DNA of 64,000 bases. Source: Sphingomonadales bacterium 28-55-16 (GTDB lineage: Bacteria; Pseudomonadota; Alphaproteobacteria; Sphingomonadales; Sphingomonadaceae). The stretch spans positions 62,001 to 126,000 of the forward strand of contig NCGG01000001.1 of the NCBI GenBank assembly GCA_002278855.1, given 5' to 3'. Shown here piece by piece: positions 28,325 through 37,580 of the stretch (the stretch's first letter is position 1; each line of letters opens with the position of its first letter). The position numbers and the translations under genes were made by a program. Below the pieces are notes generated by a model. The model had not been told where the DNA came from and ran no database searches. It worked only from the letters and a program-made list of their open reading frames with translations.

Positions 28325-29868
28325 CCCAAGCACGCTTCTAAAAATGGTTGATCGAAACCGAATTGCCGGGCCTTTTCCAGCGTATAGGGACGCACCCCGC
28401 CTACAACCCACTCGCCATGAATTTTGCCTTCGGCATCTTCGTCGCGATACTCAAATTTGAATAGGTCCTGCGTGACGATAACGTCACCTTCCATACCAAT
28501 TACTTCCGTGATCTGGGTCGTGCGGCGGGAACCGTCGCGTAAGCGTTTCACTTGAACGATAAGGTCGACCGATTCTGCGATCTGTCTTGAGATGGCCTCC
28601 TTCGGTATCTTGATGTCTCCCATCAAAATCATGTTCTCCATGCGTCCAAGACATTCGCGCGGGTTGTTGGCGTGCAGCGTGCACATCGATCCATCATGCC
28701 CCGTGTTCATTGCCGCGAGCAAATCGAAGCATTCCGCGCCACGAATTTCGCCCAAAATGATGCGGTCAGGCCGCATGCGCAGGGCGTTTTTTACAAGGTC
28801 ACCAATGGTAATAGCACCGTCGCCTTCAAGATTTGGCGGGCGTGTTTCAAGTGGTAACCAATGTGGTTGCTGAAGTCTAAGTTCGGCGGCATCTTCGATA
28901 GTCAGAACCCGCTCGCCTGGGTCGATCATCTTGGACAGGGCGTTTAGCATCGTCGTTTTTCCGGAACCGGTACCACCCGAAATGACGATGTTCATCCGGC
29001 TAGCGCCTGCAATTTTAAGCGCTGTTGCCATCGGCTCACTCATGGAACCAAAGCCCTTTAACATATCAATGGTGATCGGCTTTTCAGAGAATTTACGAAT
29101 GGAGATAGCTGTTCCGCGCAGCGAGAGGGGCGGCACAATAACGTTTACGCGGCTACCATCTTTTAGCCGCGCATCGGCAAGTGGCGTCGTCTGGTCGACG
29201 CGGCGCCCCACTTGATTGACGATACGCTGGGCAATTTGAAACAAATGTTCTTCATCGCGAAACTGGATCGGCGCTATTTGCAGCTTACCTTTTTTTTCGA
29301 TGTACGTCTGAAGTGGCCCGTTCACCATGATGTCGGTAATGTCTGGGTCGCTCAGCAATTCCTCAAGCGGACCAAATCCAAGTAACTCGTCGACGAGAAC
29401 CTTTTCCAGCGCAAACTGTTCGCGGCGGTTCAACGTGAGTTTGAGCTCAGCTAGCACCTCAAGGATGATTGGCCTAAATTCTTCCGTCAGCTCTTCTTTG
29501 TTGAGTGAGGCTGCTGCCTCCGGATCCACACGCTCAAGCAGGCGCGGAAGCACCTGTTCTTTGATTTTGTGGACTGAAGCTTCGAAACCTTGCGGTCCGT
29601 CATCAACGGGCGCGGTATTGTTGGCGCGGTCCGAAAGACGGGTCATCGCCTCCTGCATAGACGTCTGCGGCGTGATAGCGGTGGAGGGAAGGCTCGCCGT
29701 TTCAAGGCTTGTAGGTTGATCGGTGCCAACCGGTGGCAGGTAATTGGATTGCGACTGCAATGCGGTAAGCTGTTGGACCGCTGGCATTGCGCCACCTCTC
29801 ATCGGGCGGGCGACGCCAAATGATGGGCGCCCGACGGACAAGCCCGACTTCTTTCCAAATGCGTTCAC
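28321..29868 (-). CDS. cpaF: CpaF/TadA-type secretion ATPase
   Basis: 515 residues. The hexameric ATPase that powers Tad/Flp pilus assembly in Caulobacter-type systems. Walker A ISGGTGSGKTTMLNAL lies near residue 300, the Asp box LTIEDAAEL follows, and Walker B-like RMRPDRIILGEIRG and the His box NTGHDGSMCTLHANN are intact. The N-terminal 90 residues are a variable linker. The start is GTG 29868 with CGGAGCA upstream. None of the usual partners (cpaA-E, tadB/C, flp) is in this window; the neighbours are an amidase and a transporter. Confidence 0.92.
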   Translation of the reverse strand: MNAFGKKSGLSVGRPSFGVARPMRGGAMPAVQQLTALQSQSNYLPPVGTDQPTSLETASLPSTAITPQTSMQEAMTRLSDRANNTAPVDDGPQGFEASVHKIKEQVLPRLLERVDPEAAASLNKEELTEEFRPIILEVLAELKLTLNRREQFALEKVLVDELLGFGPLEELLSDPDITDIMVNGPLQTYIEKKGKLQIAPIQFRDEEHLFQIAQRIVNQVGRRVDQTTPLADARLKDGSRVNVIVPPLSLRGTAISIRKFSEKPITIDMLKGFGSMSEPMATALKIAGASRMNIVISGGTGSGKTTMLNALSKMIDPGERVLTIEDAAELRLQQPHWLPLETRPPNLEGDGAITIGDLVKNALRMRPDRIILGEIRGAECFDLLAAMNTGHDGSMCTLHANNPRECLGRMENMILMGDIKIPKEAISRQIAESVDLIVQVKRLRDGSRRTTQITEVIGMEGDVIVTQDLFKFEYRDEDAEGKIHGEWVVGGVRPYTLEKARQFGFDQPFLEACLG

Positions 29869-30034
29869 GTTACGCTGCTCCGATGGCTCTTGGTTGTCAT
29901 CACAACGGTGCTATCTGCAAATGGTGAAGAAAATGGTAATGCGGATATCCGTTATCCGGTTCATTCCTCGGTTTCTGCGGCTTTCCATACAGATCAAACA
30001 TCACTAAGCGGATGCTGCAACGGAGAAATTTTAC

Positions 30035-30913
30035 GTGTTATCATCTTCGGTCCGGTCGGGCCTTTTATACGCACTTTGTGGTTTTGCACTGCTGTCTCTG
30101 GGAGATGCGATCATTAAAACCATCGCCGGGGCGTGGCCCGGAACCGCGGTAGCCGCGTTGCGTTACTCCGTGGGGGCGATAGGCCTTGGTGTGTTGCTGT
30201 TCAGCAAGCAGGGGCGGCAGGGATTTGCCATTCCTATGCCAAAAGTGCAGCTTATCCGTGGATTTTCGATTGCTACGGCCACTATTTGCTTCTTTTCGTC
30301 GATCTTCATGATGCCCTTGGCGGAGGCAACGGCGATCGGTTTCACAAGCCCGATGATTACCGCCGTTTTGAGCGCTATCATTCTGCATGAGCGGACCAAT
30401 GCCGCAACGTGGTTGGCCACAATCATTGCTTTTGGGGGCGTTTTGTTGATTATGCGACCCAATGTAGAAGAGCTCGGTTGGGTCGCTTTACTGCCTCTGG
30501 CTTCGGCCCTCTCGATGGCATTTGTAATGATCGGGAACCGAAAGGTGGCGGGCGCCGGCACGCCGCTGTTGATGCAGTTTCTCGTGGCATCGGTGGCTGC
30601 TCCCGTCATTATCACAGCAGCCATCGCCGGGCATTTTTCGGGAATCCCTGCGCTGCAGGTGGGCGTTCCCGATTGGACAATTGTCGCGCGCTGTTGCTGT
30701 GTGGCCTTGACCGCAAGCGTTGGACATTGGCTTATCTTCATGGGCACCACGCACGCTTCGGCCGCAGAAATTGCGCCGATGACCTATGTGCAATTGTTGA
30801 TTGCTTTGGTCCTTGGCATTCTTATTTTTGGTGACTGGCCTGATATCACCTCCCTTTTCGGATCCGGAATAATAATTGCCAGCGGCCTCCTATTGTTGCG
30901 CAAATCGCGCTAA
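30035..30913 (+). CDS. EamA/DMT family transporter
   Basis: 292 residues with about ten hydrophobic helices arranged as two EamA repeats, the fold of drug/metabolite transporters. GLLYALCGFALLSLGDAIIK begins helix 1, and the second repeat begins near GWVALLPLASALSMAFVMIG. Members export amino acids, nucleosides or toxins or take up osmolytes; the substrate is unknown. The start is GTG 30035, with GGAGA nine bases upstream. Confidence 0.9.
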   Translation: MLSSSVRSGLLYALCGFALLSLGDAIIKTIAGAWPGTAVAALRYSVGAIGLGVLLFSKQGRQGFAIPMPKVQLIRGFSIATATICFFSSIFMMPLAEATAIGFTSPMITAVLSAIILHERTNAATWLATIIAFGGVLLIMRPNVEELGWVALLPLASALSMAFVMIGNRKVAGAGTPLLMQFLVASVAAPVIITAAIAGHFSGIPALQVGVPDWTIVARCCCVALTASVGHWLIFMGTTHASAAEIAPMTYVQLLIALVLGILIFGDWPDITSLFGSGIIIASGLLLLRKSR

Positions 30914-30982
30914 ATTCTGCGGCGGTACTGCCTTCATAATTTAGCAAAAGACTTGGCCAAAACGGGCTGCTATCGAGCAGTC

Positions 30983-33799
30983 ATGTCTGACCAAAAGCAT
31001 CTCTATCTCGTTGACGGCTCCGCGTATATTTTTCGCGCATATCACCGGCTGCCACCGCTCACCAATAAACATGGTGAACCTGTGGGCGCAGTCTATGGCT
31101 ATACCACGATGTTGTGGAAGCTGGCGGATGACCTCAACCAAGCCGATGGTCCAACGCATATGGCGGTGGTGCTGGATAAATCGAGCCAGACCTTCCGCAA
31201 CCGTATTTACGACCAGTATAAGGCCCATCGCCCCGACCCTCCGGAAGATCTCAAGCCGCAATTTCCCATGATCCGCGATGCAACGCGCGCGTTTTCGCTG
31301 CCGTTGATTGAAGAAGATGATGTTGAAGCCGATGACATGATCGCAAGCTATGCCAAGGCGGCATGTGCCGCTGGCTGGCATGTCACCATCATCAGCAGCG
31401 ACAAGGACCTGATGCAGCTGGTCGAACCGTGCATCGACATGTTCGATACCATGAAAAACGAGCGCATCCGCGCCGAAGAAGTGCGTGAAAAGTTTGGAGT
31501 TGGTCCGGAAAAGGTCGGTGATGTGCTCGCGCTCATGGGCGATAGCGTAGATAATGTGCCGGGCGTACCGGGCGTTGGCCCAAAGACCGCGACCAAGCTG
31601 ATTCAGGAATTTGGCGATCTGGAAAGCGTCTTGGCCGCGGCACCGGATATGAAGCCATCCAAATTGCGCGATAACCTCATCGAGCATGCAGACAAGGCTC
31701 GGCTGTCTAAAGTTTTGGTCACGTTGAAAGAAGACTGCCCGCTGCCGATTGCCATTGAAGACATGGTTTTGGGTGCGATCCCCGAAGAGCCGCTGGCCGA
31801 ATTTTTACAGCATCATGGATTTAACTCGCTGTTGAAGCGCATCGGGCATGTCGCTGACACGGCGTCCGCCAATAAAGCGATTGCGGGCAACCCCAAGGCG
31901 ACGAACGCAGGCGACGGCGCCGAACGGGGGCCAGTGACGGGGGCGGCCGCCGCCCCTGCGCCGATGCCAAAGATCGACGTCTCGGCCTATGAATGCGTGA
32001 CGGATGTATCGCGGTTGGACCATTGGATTGCCCGCGCTTACGAAACTGGCACGCTTGGCTTTGACACGGAAACCGACAGCTTGCAGGCGGCGAGTGCGAA
32101 CCTGGTTGGCTTAAGCCTCGCAGTCGCCCCTGGCGAAGCATGCTATGTGCCCCTCGCGCATGGCGGGACGGATATGTTTGCGGAAAAGCCCGTGCAAATC
32201 CCCATGGATGCGGCGCTGGCAAAGTTACGCCCGCTTCTGAACGACCCAAGCGTTCTGAAAATCGGTCAGAATTTGAAATATGACATGTCGGTGCTGGCGC
32301 GGCATAATGTTCAAATCACGCCTTATGACGACACTATGGTGATGAGCTTTGCACTGGACGCAGGGCGTCAGTTGCATGGCATGGATGAGCTTGCAAAGAC
32401 GCATCTTGGGCATGAATGCATTTCGTACAAAAGCGTCACTGGCACGGGCAAAAGCCAGATTGGCTTTGCCGCGGTGCCGTTGTCGGATGCCACATGCTAC
32501 GCGGCAGAAGACGCCGATGTGACGTTGCGGCTGTGGCATCATCTCAAACTGCGGTTGAGTCCCGAAAAAGCAACCAGCGTCTATGAACTTGTAGACCGCC
32601 CATTGGTGCCTGTGCTCTCTCAGATGGAATGCGCTGGCATCAAGGTTGACCGCGCCGCCCTTGCGCGCCTGTCGTCCGAATTTGCCGCGCAAATGGAAGT
32701 GTTGGAAAAGGAAATCCACGGGCTGGCCGGGCAGCCTTTCACCATTGGCAGCCCGCAGCAATTGGGCGACATTTTATTTGGTAAAATGGGATATAAGGGC
32801 GGCAAAAAAGGCAAGTCCGGGCAATATTCGACGGACGTAACGGTGCTTGAGGATCTTGCGGGGCAGGGTATCGACATCGCGCGTAAAGTCCTCGATTGGC
32901 GCCAACTGGCAAAGCTTAAGTCCACCTATACCGACAGCCTACAGCAACAGATTGACCCCAAAACCGGCCGCGTCCACACGAGCTACAGCCTTGTCGGCGC
33001 CCAAACCGGACGACTATCGTCGACGGACCCCAATTTGCAGAATATCCCGATCCGTACTGAGACGGGGCGCCAAATTCGGGACGCCTTTGTCGCGGAAGCT
33101 GGCAATGTTATTTTGTCCGCCGACTATAGCCAGATCGAGCTCCGTTTGGCGGCGCACTTCGCCGATGTCGAACCGCTCCGCGATGCGTTCGAAAAGGGCG
33201 AAGACATTCATGCGCGCACCGCGCTTGAACTGTTTGGTGAAGTGAACCGCGACACACGCGGACGGGCCAAAACAATCAACTTTTCCATCCTTTATGGCAT
33301 TTCGCGTTGGGGACTTTCGAAGCGGCTGGACTCCTCGGCGGACGAAGCCCAAGCGCTCATCGACGCGTATTTCAAACGCTTCCCCGGCATTTCCAATTAT
33401 ATTCAGGAGACGATGGCGACGGTCCGCGCATGCGGGCATTCGACCACCTTGTTCGGACGCAAAACATGGTTCCCGCGCATCACATCGCCCAACCAAGCCG
33501 AACGGCAGGGCAGCGAGCGTGCGGCGATAAATGCGCCCATTCAAGGGACAAGCGCCGACATCATCAAACGCGCCATGGTGCAAATGGGACCAGCGCTTAA
33601 AGCTGCCGGCTTAGGTCACGTCCAAATGCTGCTTCAGGTGCATGATGAATTGGTGTTCGAATTGCCCGAAGCCGATGTTGCGGCGGCGAGTGAAGTCATC
33701 CGCCAGATCATGGCCAATGCAGCAGAGCCATTGGTGAAACTCAATGTGCCCTTGGGCATTGAAATCGGCACTGGACCAAGCTGGGGGGCGGCGCACTAA
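30983..33799 (+). CDS. polA: DNA polymerase I
   Basis: 938 residues from ATG 30983. All three activities look intact. The 5'-3' nuclease (1-290) has LYLVDGSAYIFRAYH and VDNVPGVPGVGPKTAT. The 3'-5' proofreading domain (about 345-530) keeps FDTETDS, IGQNLKYD and YAAEDAD, the metal-binding acids. The polymerase domain (about 560-938) has motif A SADYSQIELRLAAHF, motif B RAKTINFSILYGIS, and motif C QVHDELVFE. It fills gaps at Okazaki fragments and in excision repair. A frame upstream to 30953 adds ten codons without a better start. Confidence 0.98.
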   Translation: MSDQKHLYLVDGSAYIFRAYHRLPPLTNKHGEPVGAVYGYTTMLWKLADDLNQADGPTHMAVVLDKSSQTFRNRIYDQYKAHRPDPPEDLKPQFPMIRDATRAFSLPLIEEDDVEADDMIASYAKAACAAGWHVTIISSDKDLMQLVEPCIDMFDTMKNERIRAEEVREKFGVGPEKVGDVLALMGDSVDNVPGVPGVGPKTATKLIQEFGDLESVLAAAPDMKPSKLRDNLIEHADKARLSKVLVTLKEDCPLPIAIEDMVLGAIPEEPLAEFLQHHGFNSLLKRIGHVADTASANKAIAGNPKATNAGDGAERGPVTGAAAAPAPMPKIDVSAYECVTDVSRLDHWIARAYETGTLGFDTETDSLQAASANLVGLSLAVAPGEACYVPLAHGGTDMFAEKPVQIPMDAALAKLRPLLNDPSVLKIGQNLKYDMSVLARHNVQITPYDDTMVMSFALDAGRQLHGMDELAKTHLGHECISYKSVTGTGKSQIGFAAVPLSDATCYAAEDADVTLRLWHHLKLRLSPEKATSVYELVDRPLVPVLSQMECAGIKVDRAALARLSSEFAAQMEVLEKEIHGLAGQPFTIGSPQQLGDILFGKMGYKGGKKGKSGQYSTDVTVLEDLAGQGIDIARKVLDWRQLAKLKSTYTDSLQQQIDPKTGRVHTSYSLVGAQTGRLSSTDPNLQNIPIRTETGRQIRDAFVAEAGNVILSADYSQIELRLAAHFADVEPLRDAFEKGEDIHARTALELFGEVNRDTRGRAKTINFSILYGISRWGLSKRLDSSADEAQALIDAYFKRFPGISNYIQETMATVRACGHSTTLFGRKTWFPRITSPNQAERQGSERAAINAPIQGTSADIIKRAMVQMGPALKAAGLGHVQMLLQVHDELVFELPEADVAAASEVIRQIMANAAEPLVKLNVPLGIEIGTGPSWGAAH

Positions 33800-33817
33800 A
33801 ATCGCCGCCGCGCCGTG

Positions 33818-34072
33818 TTAGCTGTCGTCGCTTGCTTCTTGTTCAAACATCAACGCAACGTCGCCATTGGCCGACAGGCGAACGGTGTTATCGTGGACCG
33901 AGGCCACCAGTCCGCCATCGATGTAATGATGGTGGCCCTCATGGCTGCCTTGCCCTGAATCATGCTTGCTCAGCTTGATACGGTTGCCTTCGATGCCATC
34001 AACGGTGCCAACATGCACGCCGTCAGCGCCTATAACTTCTGCATGTTCTTTAATCTGTGATAGATCAGCCAT
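33818..34072 (-). CDS. DUF2171 domain protein
   Basis: 84 residues from ATG 34072. The DUF2171 pattern is clear: IKEHAEVIGADGVHVGTVDG followed by RIKLSKHDSG and HHHYIDGGLVASV. The family is widespread in proteobacteria, cytosolic, of unknown function, and related to PRC-barrel-like stress proteins. It converges with polA, leaving 18 bases between stops. AAGGAACATAAG precedes the start. Confidence 0.9.
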   Translation of the reverse strand: MADLSQIKEHAEVIGADGVHVGTVDGIEGNRIKLSKHDSGQGSHEGHHHYIDGGLVASVHDNTVRLSANGDVALMFEQEASDDS

Positions 34073-34219
34073 CTTATGTTCCTTTGGTTGAGAACATAGC
34101 CAACGCTTGAAAATGCGTATGGGTTCCAACTGCACCACTTTGAAATCACACAGACCACGCCCTAATAAGCGCGCGCCATGCCGCTTACATCTCTAAATCG
34201 GTTTGTGGTGCGAACCAGA

Positions 34220-35113
34220 TTAACCCCGGTCGCGGGTTTGCGTATAGGTGCCGAGCAAGCGAACCGCGTTGCAGTGGAAGCGCAGTTCCTCGAGCGCGCG
34301 GTCAACGGCTGGGTCGCCGGGTGCGCCTTCGATGTCGGCAAAAAATTCAGTTGCGGCAAAGCTTGCGCCGTTTTGATAGCTCTCAAGCTTTGTCATATTG
34401 ACGCCGTTTGTCGCAAATCCGCCCATGGCTTTGTACAAAGCGGCAGGGATGTTCTTCACCTCAAAAATGAGCGTGGTCATCAACGTGCCCGTCAGGATGC
34501 TTTGGTCTGCGGGCTCCCGCGAAAGCACCACGAACCGGGTCGTGTTGCTGTCGTCGTCTTGCACGGCATCGTTAATGGCAACCAGTCCATATAATTCCGC
34601 CGCAATCGGCGGCGCAATGGCCGCAGCCGAAGGGTCGCCATTGGCGGCAACAAACGCAGCAGCAGCAGCGGTGTCCGCATAGGCCACTGGAATGATGTTG
34701 TTGGCGCGGAGGAAATGTCGGCACTGGCCAAGCGCTTGCGGGTGGCTCATCGCTGTTTTCAGGACCGCATCTGCCGACTTTGCCATCAGGCAATGGCGGA
34801 TCGACATAAAATGTTCGGCGATGATGCTGAGGCCCGATTCAGGGAGCAAAAAGTGAATGTCCGCGACGCGGCCATGCAGCGAATTTTCGATCGGAATGAT
34901 GGCGCATGCCGCAGTCCCGTCCTGTACCGCATCAATGGCGTCTTCGAACGAAAAACAGGGCAGGGGTAGGCACCCAGGATCATATTCCAAAGCCGCCAAA
35001 TGCGAGTTTGCCCCAGGCGCGCCTTGAAAGGCAATCGCTTTTGCAGGATGTTCATGTGCAACAACTGTCATGTCTTTGACGATTGCCAATGCCGGTGCGG
35101 GATAACTGTTCAT
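34220..35113 (-). CDS. pheA: Prephenate dehydratase
   Basis: 297 residues. Converts prephenate to phenylpyruvate in phenylalanine synthesis. The catalytic domain starts AIAFQGAPGANSHLAAL and has IPIENSLHGRVADIHFLL and the catalytic Thr in DDSNTTRFVVLS near residue 195. A C-terminal ACT domain (about 210-290) begins LIFEVKNIPAALYKAMGGFA and carries KLESYQNGASF, equivalent to the Phe-binding ESRP region (here KLESYQ), so feedback inhibition by Phe is likely. There is no chorismate mutase domain, as usual for the monofunctional type. Divergent from the cytochrome c gene. Confidence 0.95.
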   Translation of the reverse strand: MNSYPAPALAIVKDMTVVAHEHPAKAIAFQGAPGANSHLAALEYDPGCLPLPCFSFEDAIDAVQDGTAACAIIPIENSLHGRVADIHFLLPESGLSIIAEHFMSIRHCLMAKSADAVLKTAMSHPQALGQCRHFLRANNIIPVAYADTAAAAAFVAANGDPSAAAIAPPIAAELYGLVAINDAVQDDDSNTTRFVVLSREPADQSILTGTLMTTLIFEVKNIPAALYKAMGGFATNGVNMTKLESYQNGASFAATEFFADIEGAPGDPAVDRALEELRFHCNAVRLLGTYTQTRDRG

Positions 35114-35147
35114 AGCGGCATGGCGTTAGGATAGGGAAACTTATCGG

Positions 35148-35171
35148 GCAAGTGTGGATTTGGACACTTGC
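35148..35171. promoter_or_regulatory. Perfect 8-base inverted repeat in the pheA / cytochrome c promoter region
   Basis: GCAAGTGT (35148-35155) and ACACTTGC (35164-35171) are exact inverted copies with an eight-base centre. The site lies 35 bases upstream of the pheA ATG and about 90 upstream of the cytochrome gene, where it could be an operator for either or both genes. Confidence 0.55.
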
Positions 35172-35258
35172 ACGGCGTAACGGTCGCCATTAGAGGGGCG
35201 TCTCAATCCGGACGTCATTCTGCGTCGGTATTTTAACGCACTTCAAGGCTGATAACCA

Positions 35259-35870
35259 ATGGATGATCGTAGTAATACAATTGCAGGCTGGGTTTTGGCA
35301 GGCGGCATCGTCGCGCTGGGACTGAGCATTGTTTCTGGCATGTATTTTCATGGCGAAGCGCCTGAAAAAGAGGGCTTTGCCGTTGCTGCCGAGGCATCGG
35401 GCGATGCGGGTGGTGTTGCTGCAGTGCCAATCGCGACTCTGCTCGCGACCGCTGATGTTGCGAAGGGCGAGGCAGTTTTCAAAAAATGCACAGCGTGCCA
35501 CAATATCGCGCAAGGCGGTCCAAATGGAATCGGCCCAAATCTGTGGGCTGCATTGGGTAAGCCGCACGGTCATGTTGCCGGATTTGCCTATTCAGACGCG
35601 CTCAAAAGCGTCCCGGGCAACTGGGATTGGGAAGGCATGGATAAGTGGCTAGCCAACCCCAAGAAATATGCCCCAGGGACGAAGATGACTTTTGCGGGTC
35701 TCGGCAATCCAGAGGAACGCGCGAATTTGATTCTATATCTAAACGCGCAAGGTTCAAACTTGCCTCTGCCCGCGCCACCAGCCGCTGACGCTGCTGCGCC
35801 TGCAGACGCCGGTGCAGCAGCAACGCCGGCAGCTGAAGCAACAGCTCCTGCCCAGCCTGCAGCGAAATAA
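35259..35870 (+). CDS. Membrane-anchored class I cytochrome c
   Basis: 203 residues. An uncleaved N-terminal helix WVLAGGIVALGLSIVSGMYF (11-30) anchors it to the inner membrane. The heme site is CTACH (Cys77, Cys80, His81) and the axial Met143 lies in YAPGTKMTFAG, the usual layout of CycM/cytochrome c552-type electron carriers between complex III and oxidases. The C-terminus (165-203) is a low-complexity Ala/Pro tail. Functional identity with CycM is inference from anchor and motif spacing. Confidence 0.93.
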   Translation: MDDRSNTIAGWVLAGGIVALGLSIVSGMYFHGEAPEKEGFAVAAEASGDAGGVAAVPIATLLATADVAKGEAVFKKCTACHNIAQGGPNGIGPNLWAALGKPHGHVAGFAYSDALKSVPGNWDWEGMDKWLANPKKYAPGTKMTFAGLGNPEERANLILYLNAQGSNLPLPAPPAADAAAPADAGAAATPAAEATAPAQPAAK

Positions 35871-35880
35871 TCTGATTAGA

Positions 35881-36747
35881 TCAATGTGACACTTCGTAGA
35901 AATCGCAGATGGCATCCCATGCCTCGTCTGCGGTCTCTACGAATTGGAAGAGTTCCAAGTCACGCGGGCTAATAACGCCCTCAAGCATCAGTTCCTCAAA
36001 ATTCACGACTCGGTTCCAAAAGTCCCGCCCGAAAAGCAGGATGGGCATCTTCTTAATCTTGCCCGTCTGAACCAGCGTCAGCAGTTCGAAAAACTCGTCA
36101 AAGGTGCCAAAGCCGCCGGGGAACACCGCAACGGCACGTGCCCGCAGCAAGAAGTGCATTTTGCGCAAAGCGAAATAATGGAATTGGAAGCTCAGGCGCG
36201 GCGTCACGAACAGGTTCGGTGCCTGTTCATGCGGAAGCACGATGTTGAGGCCAATCGATTCTGCGCCAACATCGTGCGCACCGCGGTTGGCGGCTTCCAT
36301 GATCGATGGGCCGCCACCCGAACATACAACAAAGTGGCGGCGGCCTTCTTCATCGGTGACGTTGGCTTGTCCCGCACGCTGCGCTAAGTGGCGGGCCTCG
36401 GCGTAGAAACGGGACTTCTCTTTCATCCGCTCGGCAATGATTGTCGCGCGCTCGCCCTCGGCCGCGGCCAACAATGCCTCTGCCGCTTCAGGCTCGGGAA
36501 TGCGCGCCGAACCATAGATGACCAGCATCGAACCGATATTCGCCTCATCCAGCAACATTTCGGTTTTGAGCAATTCCAACTGGAAACGCACGGGGCGCAA
36601 ATCTTCGCGCAGCAGGAAATCAGTGTCCTGAAAGGCCAGCCTGTAAGACTTGCTCTGCGTTTGCGGTGTGGAGAGTTGCTGTTCAGCAAAGTCTGCTTCT
36701 TGCTGTGCTTTGTAGAACCGACGATCGTTAATTTTTGTGTCTGTCAT
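35881..36747 (-). CDS. LOG-family (TIGR00730) protein, long form
   Basis: 288 residues from ATG 36747. The C-terminal Rossmann domain has GGGPSIMEAANRGAHDVGAE at 144-163 and PGGFGTFDEFFE at 210-221, the LOG signature. The N-terminal 65 residues (MTDTKINDRRFYKAQQEADF and on) are an extra helical segment typical of the long-form branch, whose bacterial members include nucleosidases such as PpnN-related enzymes. This is the second LOG-family gene in the window; the first (413-994) is the short form, so they are not recent duplicates. Ends 10 bases from the converging cytochrome gene. Confidence 0.9.
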   Translation of the reverse strand: MTDTKINDRRFYKAQQEADFAEQQLSTPQTQSKSYRLAFQDTDFLLREDLRPVRFQLELLKTEMLLDEANIGSMLVIYGSARIPEPEAAEALLAAAEGERATIIAERMKEKSRFYAEARHLAQRAGQANVTDEEGRRHFVVCSGGGPSIMEAANRGAHDVGAESIGLNIVLPHEQAPNLFVTPRLSFQFHYFALRKMHFLLRARAVAVFPGGFGTFDEFFELLTLVQTGKIKKMPILLFGRDFWNRVVNFEELMLEGVISPRDLELFQFVETADEAWDAICDFYEVSH

Positions 36748-36787
36748 TACCCTGCATGTAGGGCGAGCAAGACCATTTTGCCACCCC

Positions 36788-37447
36788 CTATCGGCAAAAA
36801 GACGTTCCATTGGTCATCGACTGCGCCATGTCGAAATGGAAATGATTGGCATGTGCGCTGTTATAATCTGGACCAAGCACCGTGCCAAAACGTTTGCACG
36901 CCGACTGGTGTAAGCGGCGTAAAAATGCTTGTTCTTCTGCTGATCCGCGCCATCCATCAAGGATCGAGACACGCCGTCCATCGCGCAAGATAAAGGCCGA
37001 GATGTCGATTGCGTTGGCAAAGGCGTGTTCCGACAACTTGCCTGACCGGCCCCCATTTACATTCCGGCAGTTGAATGTGCCCATGGTTTCGATCCGGACG
37101 ACCTCGCCTTTAAGATACATCTTCGCGGCTGGTCCAACTGCGTAGCGGGCCCAATCCGTGAAATTGTTTGCGAGCGGACAGGTCATTGCCCCTAAATTTG
37201 TAGCCGGCGTGCCAAAATCCATAAGCTTTATGGTGTCGATGGTGCGGCATCCGTTGTCGAAGCTTTTGTTCGGAAGCCCCGAAAAGCGGACTGACTTTGT
37301 CTTGAGCGCGGCCATGCACTGACGAACGGTTTCTGACGACGCAGCTTGGCCGGAACGCGGAACGTCAGGCTTCTCGCGGCCCCCACATGACGAAAGCAAA
37401 AGGATGCTGCCCAACAGAATGCATCGTTTGATCGCTTTCAATCCCAT
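36788..37447 (-). CDS. Extensin-like C-terminal domain lipoprotein
   Basis: 219 residues from ATG 37447. A lipoprotein signal CILLGSILLLSSC places Cys21 as the lipidated residue. The extensin-like domain contains HAFANAIDISAFIL near residues 138-151 and DYNSAHANHFHFDMAQS near the end, a His/Asp arrangement like the M15/LAS metallopeptidase fold, and paired cysteines (TCPLA, FNCRN, SFCR). A role in peptidoglycan remodelling is plausible from fold similarity only. A longer frame (to 37537) lacks a signal peptide start. Confidence 0.9.
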   Translation of the reverse strand: MGLKAIKRCILLGSILLLSSCGGREKPDVPRSGQAASSETVRQCMAALKTKSVRFSGLPNKSFDNGCRTIDTIKLMDFGTPATNLGAMTCPLANNFTDWARYAVGPAAKMYLKGEVVRIETMGTFNCRNVNGGRSGKLSEHAFANAIDISAFILRDGRRVSILDGWRGSAEEQAFLRRLHQSACKRFGTVLGPDYNSAHANHFHFDMAQSMTNGTSFCR

Positions 37448-37580
37448 GACGGTTACATAAAGCATTGCACAGAAGGTGCAGCCAAAAAATGACCACATAT
37501 GATGGATATGGCTGGAATATTGCGGATGTCGGTTCAATTTGCGCGTTGCACCGGACCGAACGGACCACTATCGAAAAGCG

